From NCBI GenBank assembly GCA_034432555.1, contig DAOUBW010000047.1, positions 1-64,000 on the forward strand: DNA of 64,000 nt. Reading direction: 5' to 3'. Shown here piece after piece: positions 8,399 to 16,605 of the stretch (within the stretch, counting starts at the first letter, position 1; each line of letters starts with the position of its first letter). The stretch is from CP2-2F sp034432555. GTDB taxonomy: Bacteria > Chloroflexota > Anaerolineae > Aggregatilineales > UBA2796. Position numbers and translations under genes: made by a program. Under the pieces are notes generated by a model. That model was not told where the DNA came from. It saw only the letters and a list, made by a program, of their open reading frames with translations, and ran no database searches.

Positions 8399-9190
8399 TT
8401 GATCCTGCGTTTGGCACTCATCCTCGCCCTACTAATGCTGGTTGGCTGTGCCATACCACAGCCACCTGCCACGCCGATCATCCTCTTTGTGACGACGACC
8501 CCTGAGCCGATCATGCCTGAGCCTGCGCCGAATTTCTCGCCCACGCCCGTCATCGCGCCGCTAATTAACCTGACCCTGACGCCGCGCCCTTCAGCAACGG
8601 CAACACCTGTGCCGCTGCCAACTTTAGCGCCAACCTTCACGCCTTCCTTCACCGCCACCTACACCGATACACCTGAACCGACCTTTGCGGCGCGTGCCTG
8701 TTCCCTAGCGCCACAAGGTGGCTTTGCCGCCATCTATAACCGCCAGCCTGCCTTGCAGCAAGCGCTGGGCTGCCCTCAGAGCGCAGCCCTGCCCGTCAAT
8801 AGCGCCATGCAGGACTTTGAAAGCGGGCGAATGCTGTGGGTTTCCGCGCTGGCGGATGTGCCAGCCAGCACCATTTACGCGATCTTCAACAGCGGGCAGT
8901 ATGTGCGCTATGCGGATACGTGGGCAGAGGGCGTTGATCCGACAGTGCCAAGCGGCGCAGAGGGCGCACCCGCAGGGCGCACCGCGCCGATACGCGGCTT
9001 TGGCAAGGTGTGGGCGTTGAATCCTGCGGCGCGTAACGGCTTGGGCTGGGCGCTGAGCGCGGAAAACGGCACGGGCGCGCAAATTCAGCGCTTTGAGCGC
9101 GGTGAGATGGTCTTTGTGGGTGCGCTGAACCAGACCTTCATCTTTCTGGCACAGGGCGGCGCGTGGCGCGCCGATCCAACGCCGTTCTAG
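8399..9190 (+). CDS. Lipoprotein with Pro/Thr linker and LGFP-like repeat region
   Basis: Secreted lipoprotein of 263 residues. The TTG at 8399 gives a signal peptide ending in the lipobox LVGC (Cys at about residue 17). Next comes a disordered Pro/Thr/Ala linker (about 20-95) that would span the cell wall. The folded C-terminal part contains repeats of the form ALGCPQSA...QDFESGRMLWV and GLGWALSAE...QRFERGEMVFV, a pattern like LGFP repeats found in cell-wall-associated proteins. It starts 12 bases after tatC and may be cotranscribed with it. The specific role is unknown; wall attachment is inferred from the repeat type. Confidence 0.7.
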   Translation: MILRLALILALLMLVGCAIPQPPATPIILFVTTTPEPIMPEPAPNFSPTPVIAPLINLTLTPRPSATATPVPLPTLAPTFTPSFTATYTDTPEPTFAARACSLAPQGGFAAIYNRQPALQQALGCPQSAALPVNSAMQDFESGRMLWVSALADVPASTIYAIFNSGQYVRYADTWAEGVDPTVPSGAEGAPAGRTAPIRGFGKVWALNPAARNGLGWALSAENGTGAQIQRFERGEMVFVGALNQTFIFLAQGGAWRADPTPF

Positions 9191-9308
9191 CGTTTCCTCT
9201 GCTGCCCCATACTGCGGATTTGTATAAACTGATCTAGTTTTGTAACGGATCATAGAAATACCACTCGTTAAAATAAGGCGCAGGTACGTATTATTAGGAG
9301 TCATGCCT

Positions 9309-11693
9309 ATGTTTATTAGAGGGTTCATCAGCCTGTGCCTTGTTGTGCTGCTGCTCGGCATTCCAACACCGACTCAAGCGGCGGGCGTCGTCACCAATTG
9401 TAGCAACCAAACTGACCTGCAAAGCAAGTTAGCGGGCGGCGGCTTAGTTACCTTTAGCTGCGGCGCAAGCCCTGTCACCATCACGATCACCAGCACCCTA
9501 GAGATCACTGCCGCCAACACAACCATTGACGGCGGCGGCTTGATCACGTTGCAGGGCAGCAGCGGCGTGCGGATGATCCTACACCGCACCCTGACCAACG
9601 TTGCCAGCACGCTCACCTTACGCAATCTCACCCTTCGGAACGCTTCCATCAGTGGGAATGCTGACGACGCCAACGGCGCAGCCATCCGCAGCGTGAACAA
9701 CAGCTTTTCACCGCCGGATTACCCGCAAGTGCTGAATATTGAGAACGTCAGCTTTATAGATAACACCTCTAACCAAACTGGCTCAACAGGCAACGGCTAC
9801 GATTACGGCGGTGGTGCTATCTTCACACAGGGCGGCTTTTTGAACGTGCGGAACAGCACTTTCACCAACAACCGCAGTTTGCGCGGGGCAGGCGGTGCCA
9901 TTCACGGCTTGCGGAGCAGCATCAGCATTGAGAACAGCACATTTATAAGCAATCAGGCAACGCCTTATAACAGCAGCAGCACCTCCAGCGGCTATGGCGG
10001 CGCACTCTATGTGGATGGTGCGCTCTCCAGCGGCAACGGCTACGTGCGGATCAACAACAGCACTTTTACTAACAACACAGCCGCTAATCAGGGTGGCTTT
10101 GCCTACGTGAATCTCTACACCGCGCAAGGCGAGTCGCTGACCATTAACGGCAGCCGCTTCGTGGGCAATAGTGTCAGCGGTGGCGGCATGGGCTTGGGCG
10201 GTGCGTTGAGCGGCGGCGGCACAGGCAGCATCGGCTCTGCCTATGTGACGATTACCAACAGCTTGTTTCACAATAACACAGTTGCCGGCGGCAGCACGGG
10301 CGCATCAGGCGGCGCGCTCGCCTTCGCGCAAAAAGCAAACATTGTGATCGCCAACAGCACTTTTGTTGGCAATGAGGCACGCGGCGTCTGCCCAAGCTGC
10401 TTCAATGCCAACGGCGGCGCCATCTATATTATCAATAATCCCGTGCCATATATCATCACCAACATCACGGCGGTGAACAACTACGCTGGCTGGGTGGGCG
10501 GCGGCATCACAGCCAACACCAGCGGTGTGCTGCGGAACAGCATCATCGCCAACAACACAGCCGCCAATGGCGGCAACGGCTGGAACATCCAGCAGAACTG
10601 TGGGCAGCAGATTGCCAGCGGCAGCCACAACTTGCAGTTCCCTGACCTAAATCCGACCGACTCGAACGATCGGCGCTGCACGGCAGGCATCATGATTGCC
10701 AATCCGCTGCTTGGTTCGCTCAGCGATAACGGCGGCGGCAGCCTAACCGTGCCACTGCTCAGCGGCAGCCCTGCCATCAACGCGGCGGATAACAATACCT
10801 GCACCGCCGCGCCGATCAATAACCTTGATCAGCGCGGAATGCGGCGTCTGACACCTAGCAACGCGCTTTGCGACATTGGCGCGTTTGAGGCGAATGCAGT
10901 CACCGCTGGCGATACAATCGGCGTTTATCGCGTTACGTCCGCCTCGTTCTTTCTGCGGAATGCAAATTTAAGCGGGATGCCTGATCTCTCGCTGCTCTTT
11001 GGCGGCTTGGCGGGCGATCTGCCTGTTGTGGGCGATTGGAACGGCGATGGCGTGGATACCATCGGCATTTACCGCAGCACGACGGGCGAATTTTTCCTCA
11101 AAGATTCCAATGCAGCAGGCGCGCCGATTGTCTATAGCTTCGTGTTAGGCAATCCGGGCGATATGCCAATGGCGGGCGATTGGAATGGCGATGGGCGGGA
11201 TGGCGTCGGTGTATTCCGTCCGTCGAACGGGCTGATCTACATCAAAAACACACTGACAACAGGTTTTGCCGATTTCACAATGGTGCTGGGCAATCCGGGC
11301 GATGTGCCAGTCGCAGGCGATTGGAACGGCAATGGGAATGCCTCGCCGGGCGTTTTCCGTCCCTCGCTAGGGCAATTTTTCCTCACCAATCAGGTATGCA
11401 ACTGCATCGTCTTTGCCGATTTCGATTTCACCTTTGGCGCAGGCACTGATCTACCCTTCACCGGTGACTGGAACGGGGATGGCACAAGCGGCGTTGGTAT
11501 GTTCCGTCCGTCTACGGGGCAACTTTTCTTGCGAAATGCACTCTCGGCAGGCGCGCCAGACAATACCCTGTTCTTCGGCGCAAGCGGTGACCGTCCCATT
11601 GGCGGCAAATGGGCAAGTCATCCGTTGGTCGGCGATCGAATGCCCGACTCAGCGGCGCCCGATTTAGCACCGACCTTTGTGCCGCGCCAATAA
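9309..11693 (+). CDS. Secreted choice-of-anchor Q beta-helix protein with GDWNGDG repeats
   Basis: Large exported protein of about 794 residues. A signal peptide (ISLCLVVLLLGIPTPTQAAG) precedes a right-handed beta-helix region (about 40-460), with repeated motifs like NSTFTNN and GGAIY and a choice-of-anchor Q-like close (SPAINAAD...CDIGAFEAN). The C-terminal 250 residues contain five repeats of about 50 residues centred on GDWNGDG, like calcium-binding FG-GAP/VCBS repeats. An ATG at 9303 is in frame, but the one at 9309 has better spacing (8 bases) from AGGAG (9296-9300). No LPxTG or membrane anchor is visible at the C-terminus, so it is probably released or held by non-covalent binding. An adhesin or polysaccharide-binding role is possible. 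Confidence 0.8.
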   Translation: MFIRGFISLCLVVLLLGIPTPTQAAGVVTNCSNQTDLQSKLAGGGLVTFSCGASPVTITITSTLEITAANTTIDGGGLITLQGSSGVRMILHRTLTNVASTLTLRNLTLRNASISGNADDANGAAIRSVNNSFSPPDYPQVLNIENVSFIDNTSNQTGSTGNGYDYGGGAIFTQGGFLNVRNSTFTNNRSLRGAGGAIHGLRSSISIENSTFISNQATPYNSSSTSSGYGGALYVDGALSSGNGYVRINNSTFTNNTAANQGGFAYVNLYTAQGESLTINGSRFVGNSVSGGGMGLGGALSGGGTGSIGSAYVTITNSLFHNNTVAGGSTGASGGALAFAQKANIVIANSTFVGNEARGVCPSCFNANGGAIYIINNPVPYIITNITAVNNYAGWVGGGITANTSGVLRNSIIANNTAANGGNGWNIQQNCGQQIASGSHNLQFPDLNPTDSNDRRCTAGIMIANPLLGSLSDNGGGSLTVPLLSGSPAINAADNNTCTAAPINNLDQRGMRRLTPSNALCDIGAFEANAVTAGDTIGVYRVTSASFFLRNANLSGMPDLSLLFGGLAGDLPVVGDWNGDGVDTIGIYRSTTGEFFLKDSNAAGAPIVYSFVLGNPGDMPMAGDWNGDGRDGVGVFRPSNGLIYIKNTLTTGFADFTMVLGNPGDVPVAGDWNGNGNASPGVFRPSLGQFFLTNQVCNCIVFADFDFTFGAGTDLPFTGDWNGDGTSGVGMFRPSTGQLFLRNALSAGAPDNTLFFGASGDRPIGGKWASHPLVGDRMPDSAAPDLAPTFVPRQ

Positions 11694-11707
11694 AGGCACC
11701 CTAAAAA

Positions 11708-11741
11708 CCTCGCCCATACCGCATTCACGGTATGGGCAAGG
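11708..11741 (-). terminator. Intrinsic terminator of the sugar-utilisation operon
   Basis: 14-nt arms (11708-11721 and 11728-11741) pair at 13 of 14 positions across a CATTCA loop. Read on the minus strand, the stem is followed directly by TTTTTAG, a proper T-run, 32 bases after the GH1 stop. It may also stop transcripts arriving from the plus-strand beta-helix gene. Confidence 0.8.
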
Positions 11742-11772
11742 TTAAGCAGAACCTCTGTGCCGTGTGAGGTAC

Positions 11773-13110
11773 TTACGACAATTCGCCTGTCTCGATGATC
11801 TGTTTGAGGTAGAGCGCGCTGCGCTTCAGGGTGCGCTTTTGTGTGGCAAAATCCACATGCACAATACCGAAGCGCTTGGTGTAGCCCTCTGCCCACTCAA
11901 AGTTATCCAGAAGCGACCACACAAAGAAGCCTTTCAGCGGCACACCTTGCGCCATGGCTTCCGCCGCCGCGCCAAGATAGCCCTTCAGGAAGGCAACGCG
12001 CTCTGGGTCTTCCAACACATCGCCCGTCACTTGATCAGGCTCAGGGTAGGCTGCGCCATTCTCGGTCACGTAAATGGCGGGCGGCGCATAGTCCCGATGG
12101 AAGCGCAGTAGCGCATCGCGCAGCCCTTGTGGATAGACTTCCCAGCCCATATGCGTAAGTTGTGCATCAGCGGGCAGTTCGGTGAGGTAGTTCTCAGGGT
12201 TGTTCGGATCGTGCCGAATGAGCCACCGCATGTAATAGTTAAGACCAACAAAATCAGCGGGTTGTGCGGCAAGGCTGACTGCATCCAGATCGATCCCGTC
12301 CAGCACGCCGCGAGAGGTGAGGTGCGCCGCCACATCCGATGGATAGCAGCCCTTGAAAACAGGATCGAGGAACCAGCGGTTTTGCAAGCCGTCGGCAATG
12401 TGTGCCATTTGCACATCACGCGGATCGTCGGTGGCAGGTTCGTGCGGGACAACATTCAGCGTGATGCCGGCAAGGGCATTCGGTGCTTCGGCGCGCAGCA
12501 CCTGCATGGCACGTCCGTGAGCAAGGTGTGTGTGGTGCGCGGCACGGAAAGCAGCTTTTTCATCCCGCACGCCCGGCGCGTGAACACCAAACATATAGCC
12601 TAAGAAGGCGGTGCACCAAGGCTCGTTCAGTGTGATCCAGTGCTTGACGCGATCACCATACTGCTTGGCAGCCAATGTCGTATAGTCTGCAAACCAGTTA
12701 GGCATGGCAGCATTCGTCCAGCCGCCCTGATCCTCAAGTGCCTGCGGCAAATCCCAGTGGTAGAGCGTCACAAACGGCGTGATGCCTGCCTCAAGCAGTT
12801 TGTCAATCAGGCAGCTGTAGAAATCAAGACCCGCCTGATTCACAGCACCTGTGCCGTTCGGTATCAAGCGCGCCCATGAGATAGAGAAGCGGTAGGCGTG
12901 AACGCCCAGCGATTGCATAAGTGCCACATCTTCGGGATAGCGGTGATAGTGGTCACATGCCACATCACCCGTATGCCCATGTTTCACCTTGTCGGGTGTG
13001 TGCGAAAAGCGCGTCCAGATGCACTCGCCGCGCCCTTCCTGCAACGCCGCGCCCTCAATCTGATAGCTGGCAGTGGCAGTTCCCCACACAAAGTCTTTAG
13101 GAAAGGTCAT
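11773..13110 (-). CDS. GH1 beta-glucosidase
   Basis: Retaining glycosidase of family GH1, 445 residues, cytoplasmic. It hydrolyses beta-glucosides (and often beta-galactosides) after import. Motifs: FVWGTATASYQIEG at the N-terminus, HWDLPQAL, the acid/base glutamate in TLNEP (Glu163) and the nucleophile in YVTENG (Glu350), with WSLLDNFEWAEGY near the C-terminus. Length and all catalytic residues are normal. It is the last gene of the operon that starts with the binding-protein gene, 22 bases after the secreted hydrolase, and is followed by a good terminator. Confidence 0.95.
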   Translation of the reverse strand: MTFPKDFVWGTATASYQIEGAALQEGRGECIWTRFSHTPDKVKHGHTGDVACDHYHRYPEDVALMQSLGVHAYRFSISWARLIPNGTGAVNQAGLDFYSCLIDKLLEAGITPFVTLYHWDLPQALEDQGGWTNAAMPNWFADYTTLAAKQYGDRVKHWITLNEPWCTAFLGYMFGVHAPGVRDEKAAFRAAHHTHLAHGRAMQVLRAEAPNALAGITLNVVPHEPATDDPRDVQMAHIADGLQNRWFLDPVFKGCYPSDVAAHLTSRGVLDGIDLDAVSLAAQPADFVGLNYYMRWLIRHDPNNPENYLTELPADAQLTHMGWEVYPQGLRDALLRFHRDYAPPAIYVTENGAAYPEPDQVTGDVLEDPERVAFLKGYLGAAAEAMAQGVPLKGFFVWSLLDNFEWAEGYTKRFGIVHVDFATQKRTLKRSALYLKQIIETGELS

Positions 13111-13132
13111 GAATGCCTCATTTCGATGTTTT

Positions 13133-14434
13133 CTAAAAGCGCCGTGGTCGACAGTGCGGTTCGATTAGGTAGAGCGTGGCAGAGTAGGCAGGCAGATCAA
13201 AGGTTTGCTCTGTTTCTGAGATGCGAATTGGTTCTGCCTTCAGCTCAGGATCAAGCCGCCAAGCGCCTACCATATGGCAACTGCCGATACCTTCAACCTC
13301 TAAACGTGCCGTGTGTGGCACATCATCAGGGTTGACGATCATCAGGGTCAGTTGCTCATCCTCTGTCAGCGCTGCCACAACCGTTAGCGCAGGATTTTCA
13401 CTCTCTGCCTGCACCAGCTGCTTACCCAAGCGTTTGTAAAGTGGGTAGACGTAAAAGGTTGGGCGTTCTTTATAGCGGTCAAACAAGCCATACGGACCGT
13501 TTTCGCCGTAGCTTGCCAGCAACCAAAACGCCACCATATCCACGCGCTGACGGATCAGGCGTGCCAGCACATCTGCCCACCAAATGGCGTTAAAGTACGA
13601 ATCGGGCGAGGCGACGCCACCAGTGGGCTTATTCCAATGCGAGTTCACTTCCATCACCGCGATGGGCATAGCGCGCCCTGCCGATTCGCGCACCACTTGA
13701 CGCAGATCGGGAATGATGAACTCCCACTCTGCGGCAGACGCACGCAGTTCAGCGATGGTGGTTGGTGACGCATTCATGCTCTTTGGGAAGGGATAGCGGT
13801 GAATGGAGACGACCTCTACCAAATCGGCGTTTGCCTTGAGGAAGGTTCGCACCCAATCACGCAGCGGCGCATGGTAGTCCTCTAAGCTGGGCGGATACTG
13901 ACTGATGTCAGGTCCAATCAACAAGATAGTTGGATCAACAGCGCGCATGGCAAGCGCAAAGGCGCGCCAGTCTTTCGCGTGTGTGTCCGCGTCGTAGTCG
14001 GGATACAGGTTCGGCTCGTTACCAATGCTCCAGTAGCGCACGCCGTAGTTCTGCTCAATGTTCACATAGCGCACCATAGCGGCAGCTTTTTCAGGTGTGC
14101 TGCCGCGCAGCCGCACCGAGATCGTCGGTTCAGCATTCATACGCGCCGCAAACTTGATGTAAGAGTCAATGTGGTTGGTGCTCAGGTCGTTTCTATCGCC
14201 CCATTCACCACCTGGAAAGCGAAAGAAGGTGATACCGCTGGTTTCTGCCATGCCCCACAGATCAACAGGCAGCAGCGCCCACGGTCCGTAGTTCGCGCCG
14301 TAAACGTAGGGGCTGATTTCGCCCAATGGCTCGTTAATGTTCACACGAATGACGCCTTCATTAGCGCGGCTTGGCAGACCGCCGCTTGCCCCGAACAGGG
14401 CAAGCAGGCAAATCAACAAAAAGAGGCGTCGCAT
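13133..14434 (-). CDS. Secreted clan GH-A glycoside hydrolase, family unassigned
   Basis: 433 residues with a signal peptide (MRRLFLLICLLALFG...). The TIM-barrel features place it in clan GH-A: an early strand with VYGANYGPW, FFRFPGGEWGD, the putative acid/base glutamate in WSIGNEPN (Glu140) and the putative nucleophile in AVMEVNSHW (Glu262), then a short C-terminal beta-domain. It resembles GH39/GH51/GH44-like enzymes, but I cannot assign the family. The frame is open far upstream to 14659, inside the permease gene; the ATG at 14434 lies two bases after the permease stop and gives a proper signal peptide. It probably trims oligosaccharides outside the cell before uptake by the ABC importer. 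Confidence 0.75.
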   Translation of the reverse strand: MRRLFLLICLLALFGASGGLPSRANEGVIRVNINEPLGEISPYVYGANYGPWALLPVDLWGMAETSGITFFRFPGGEWGDRNDLSTNHIDSYIKFAARMNAEPTISVRLRGSTPEKAAAMVRYVNIEQNYGVRYWSIGNEPNLYPDYDADTHAKDWRAFALAMRAVDPTILLIGPDISQYPPSLEDYHAPLRDWVRTFLKANADLVEVVSIHRYPFPKSMNASPTTIAELRASAAEWEFIIPDLRQVVRESAGRAMPIAVMEVNSHWNKPTGGVASPDSYFNAIWWADVLARLIRQRVDMVAFWLLASYGENGPYGLFDRYKERPTFYVYPLYKRLGKQLVQAESENPALTVVAALTEDEQLTLMIVNPDDVPHTARLEVEGIGSCHMVGAWRLDPELKAEPIRISETEQTFDLPAYSATLYLIEPHCRPRRF

Positions 14435-14436
14435 AG

Positions 14437-15516
14437 CTATTTCTCCACACCGGTGATCACGACACCACGCATAAAGAAACGCTGTGCCAAGATGAATAGG
14501 ATTAGCGGCAGCAGCATCGCCATCAGCGACGTTGCCTGCACCAATTCTGGGCGTGGCGCGTAGCGGAAGTTGAAAATCTGCACACCGACCGAAATAGGTT
14601 GCAATTCGGGCTGTCCTAGCAAGTAGATCAACGGACCGAAGTAGTCGTTCCACGACCAAACGAAGTGAAACAAGCCAACGGTGATAATGGCTGCCCAGGA
14701 CTGCGGAATGATCACGTTGGTTAGGATGCGGAAAGGTCCGGCGCCGTCAATCATGGCTGCCTCGTCCAATTCACGGGGCAGAGTCATGAAGAACTGACGC
14801 AGTAGAAAGACATTATACGCATTGGCGAAGAAATGCGGGACGATCAGTGGCAGCCAGGTGCCAGTCCAGCCGATGGAGGCGAAAAAAGCGTAGGTTGGGA
14901 TCAGGGTGACCTGACCGGGCAGGATGATCGTGCCGATCAGGATGATGAACAGCCAATTTTTGCCCGGAATTGGGAAGCGTGCAAAGGCATAGGCAACTGA
15001 GATGCAGGAAAGCAGCGTGCCGATCATGCCAATGACGGCAATGGCAAGCGTGTTGCGGAACAGGCGCGGAAAGTCAATCATCCGCCAAGCATCGGCATAG
15101 TTTTCCCAGCGTGGCTGAAAGGAAAAGACGGGTTGTAAAGCGCGCCAGTTGCCTTCCCATATAATTGGCTCACCATCCGGATTGTTGGGATCAATAAACA
15201 CAACGCTGGTGCGGCGCTTGGTGAGCGCTGCTAATTGGCGCACTTCACCATCAATTGGCACTTCAAGCAGTTCCAGATTTTGCCCTTGGTATTCAAAAAG
15301 TGTTGGCTTCATAGGCAGCAAGGGCGAATCCTGATTGCCTGCCAAAGAGTCCTGATCGCGCAGCGAGATGCTCATCATGTTGCCGAAGGGCAGCAAAAAG
15401 ACGAACAGGATGCCAATGGTAAACATAGTGACCATGGCGATGGCTGCAAATTTGCGAAGCTGAACGGCATAGTACGGTGAGGTGTTCACCGCACGGGATG
15501 GTGCATAGGTTGCCAT
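14437..15516 (-). CDS. Carbohydrate ABC transporter permease, MalG family
   Basis: Inner-membrane permease of 359 residues for a binding-protein-dependent sugar importer. The EAA loop that contacts the ATPase reads LPRELDEAAMIDGAGPF, near residue 245. Six membrane helices are expected. Between the first helix (about 28-50) and the next (about 155-175) there is an unusually long soluble stretch of about 100 residues, containing RDQDSLAG, LTKRRTSVVFIDPNN and EGNWRAL. Ordinary MalG proteins have about 280 residues, so this extra domain accounts for the length. The gene follows the MalF-type permease by 4 bases and precedes the secreted hydrolase by 2 bases. Confidence 0.9.
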   Translation of the reverse strand: MATYAPSRAVNTSPYYAVQLRKFAAIAMVTMFTIGILFVFLLPFGNMMSISLRDQDSLAGNQDSPLLPMKPTLFEYQGQNLELLEVPIDGEVRQLAALTKRRTSVVFIDPNNPDGEPIIWEGNWRALQPVFSFQPRWENYADAWRMIDFPRLFRNTLAIAVIGMIGTLLSCISVAYAFARFPIPGKNWLFIILIGTIILPGQVTLIPTYAFFASIGWTGTWLPLIVPHFFANAYNVFLLRQFFMTLPRELDEAAMIDGAGPFRILTNVIIPQSWAAIITVGLFHFVWSWNDYFGPLIYLLGQPELQPISVGVQIFNFRYAPRPELVQATSLMAMLLPLILFILAQRFFMRGVVITGVEK

Positions 15517-15520
15517 GTGA

Positions 15521-16474
15521 CTATTCGCCTCCTGCGTAGTAGACCCAACGGCGTGAGGTGCTGAACAGGATGATGGTTAAGCCCAACGCCATCAGGAAGA
15601 TGAACCATGCCATCGTCGCGCCGTAGCCCATGTCTTGGAACAGGAACGCTGTTTTATAGAGGTGCATGTTGAAGAAGTAGGCAGCGCCGTTCGGGCGCCC
15701 TGTACCTTCCGTCAGCACATATGGCACGATGAAGAACTGCAACAAGCCAATCGTGTTCAAAATCAGGTTATAGAAGATGACGGGTGAAATCATCGGCAGT
15801 GTGATTCTGAAAAAGGCAGTGATCGCGTTGGCGCCATCTACTTTAGAGGCATCGTAGAGTTCTTGTGGCACACCCTGCATGGTTGCCAGTGTGATTAGGA
15901 CGGCGTTGCCAATACCCCAGAGGCTCATCAGCACCATTGCCGGCCCGATCCAAGTGGCATCTTGAAGCCAGTTAGGCGGGTTCATGCCAACCGAGCGTAG
16001 CAGGCGGTTTAGCCAGCCTGTTTGCCCATTTAAAAATGCCTGCCATACAAAAACGCCAGAAATAGCTGGTACCATATAAGGAAGGTAAAACAGCAGGCGA
16101 AAAACGGGTTTGGCAATTAAAAATTTGGAGTTAAGCAGGGCTGCTACCAAAATTGGCACGCCGACTGCCACCGGCAGCGAGAGTAACGCAAAGCCAATGG
16201 TCACGCCCAAAGCATTCATCGCCAGCGGATCGGCAAAGAGTTTTTGCCAGTTAGCAAAGCCGATGATCTGAATTTGATCGGGCTTGGAAAGTGTGAAGTT
16301 GGTGAAGCTGAAGAACAATGAAACGACAATCGGTACGAAAGTGAACATAAAGAAGCCGATTAGCCACGGTGAAAGGAAAAACCAACCCCAGCGGCGCTGA
16401 CGCTGCAACGTGCTGAGTTTGCGTGGCACCATAGTGGTTGTATTTAGGCTTAGGCTACTTGGCACAGTGGTCAT
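15521..16474 (-). CDS. Carbohydrate ABC transporter permease, MalF family
   Basis: Partner permease of the importer, 317 residues. A basic N-terminal tail (LSTLQRQRRWGWFF) precedes six predicted membrane helices. The EAA loop VPQELYDASKVDGAN is at about residue 210-225, as in MalF/UgpA proteins. It lies 4 bases upstream of the MalG-type gene and 131 bases downstream of the binding-protein gene. No ABC ATPase gene is in the operon, so a shared MsmX/UgpC-type ATPase encoded elsewhere is expected. Confidence 0.92.
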   Translation of the reverse strand: MTTVPSSLSLNTTTMVPRKLSTLQRQRRWGWFFLSPWLIGFFMFTFVPIVVSLFFSFTNFTLSKPDQIQIIGFANWQKLFADPLAMNALGVTIGFALLSLPVAVGVPILVAALLNSKFLIAKPVFRLLFYLPYMVPAISGVFVWQAFLNGQTGWLNRLLRSVGMNPPNWLQDATWIGPAMVLMSLWGIGNAVLITLATMQGVPQELYDASKVDGANAITAFFRITLPMISPVIFYNLILNTIGLLQFFIVPYVLTEGTGRPNGAAYFFNMHLYKTAFLFQDMGYGATMAWFIFLMALGLTIILFSTSRRWVYYAGGE

Positions 16475-16516
16475 ACTTTATTCTCCCTAGCAGCAGTTTG
16501 CGGCTGTGGTAAGATA

Positions 16517-16602
16517 AAGGCGGGTGTGTCTCGCACAACCCGCCTTCACTGCTGCCCTCACGTTTACCCTTGCCCGCAATGCACGGCAAACGCGGAGGGC
16601 AG
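16517..16602 (-). promoter_or_regulatory. Tandem hairpins in the binding-protein/permease gap
   Basis: The gap between the binding-protein and MalF-type genes contains two inverted repeats. In minus-strand order, CTGCCCTC pairs with GAGGGCAG (16602-16595 and 16559-16552). AAGGCGGGT then pairs with ACCCGCCTT (16546-16517) around a short loop. No T-run follows. Such hairpins in binding-protein operons often block 3' exonucleases or cause partial termination, so that binding protein is made in excess; that role is inferred. Confidence 0.5.
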
Positions 16603-16605
16603 TCC

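Noticed and set aside
8705..9361. 218-codon open frame on the minus strand
   Set aside because: It is opposite to the lipoprotein gene, which has a lipobox and repeats, and its own translation has no recognisable domain; high GC keeps the reverse frame open.
9783..10271. 162-codon open frame on the minus strand
   Set aside because: Lies inside the beta-helix gene; its Ala/Val-rich product only mirrors the Gly/Asn/Thr repeats on the plus strand.
13133..14659. Long N-terminal extension of the secreted hydrolase (start at 14659)
   Set aside because: The extra 75 residues overlap the permease gene; a signal peptide begins exactly at the ATG at 14434.
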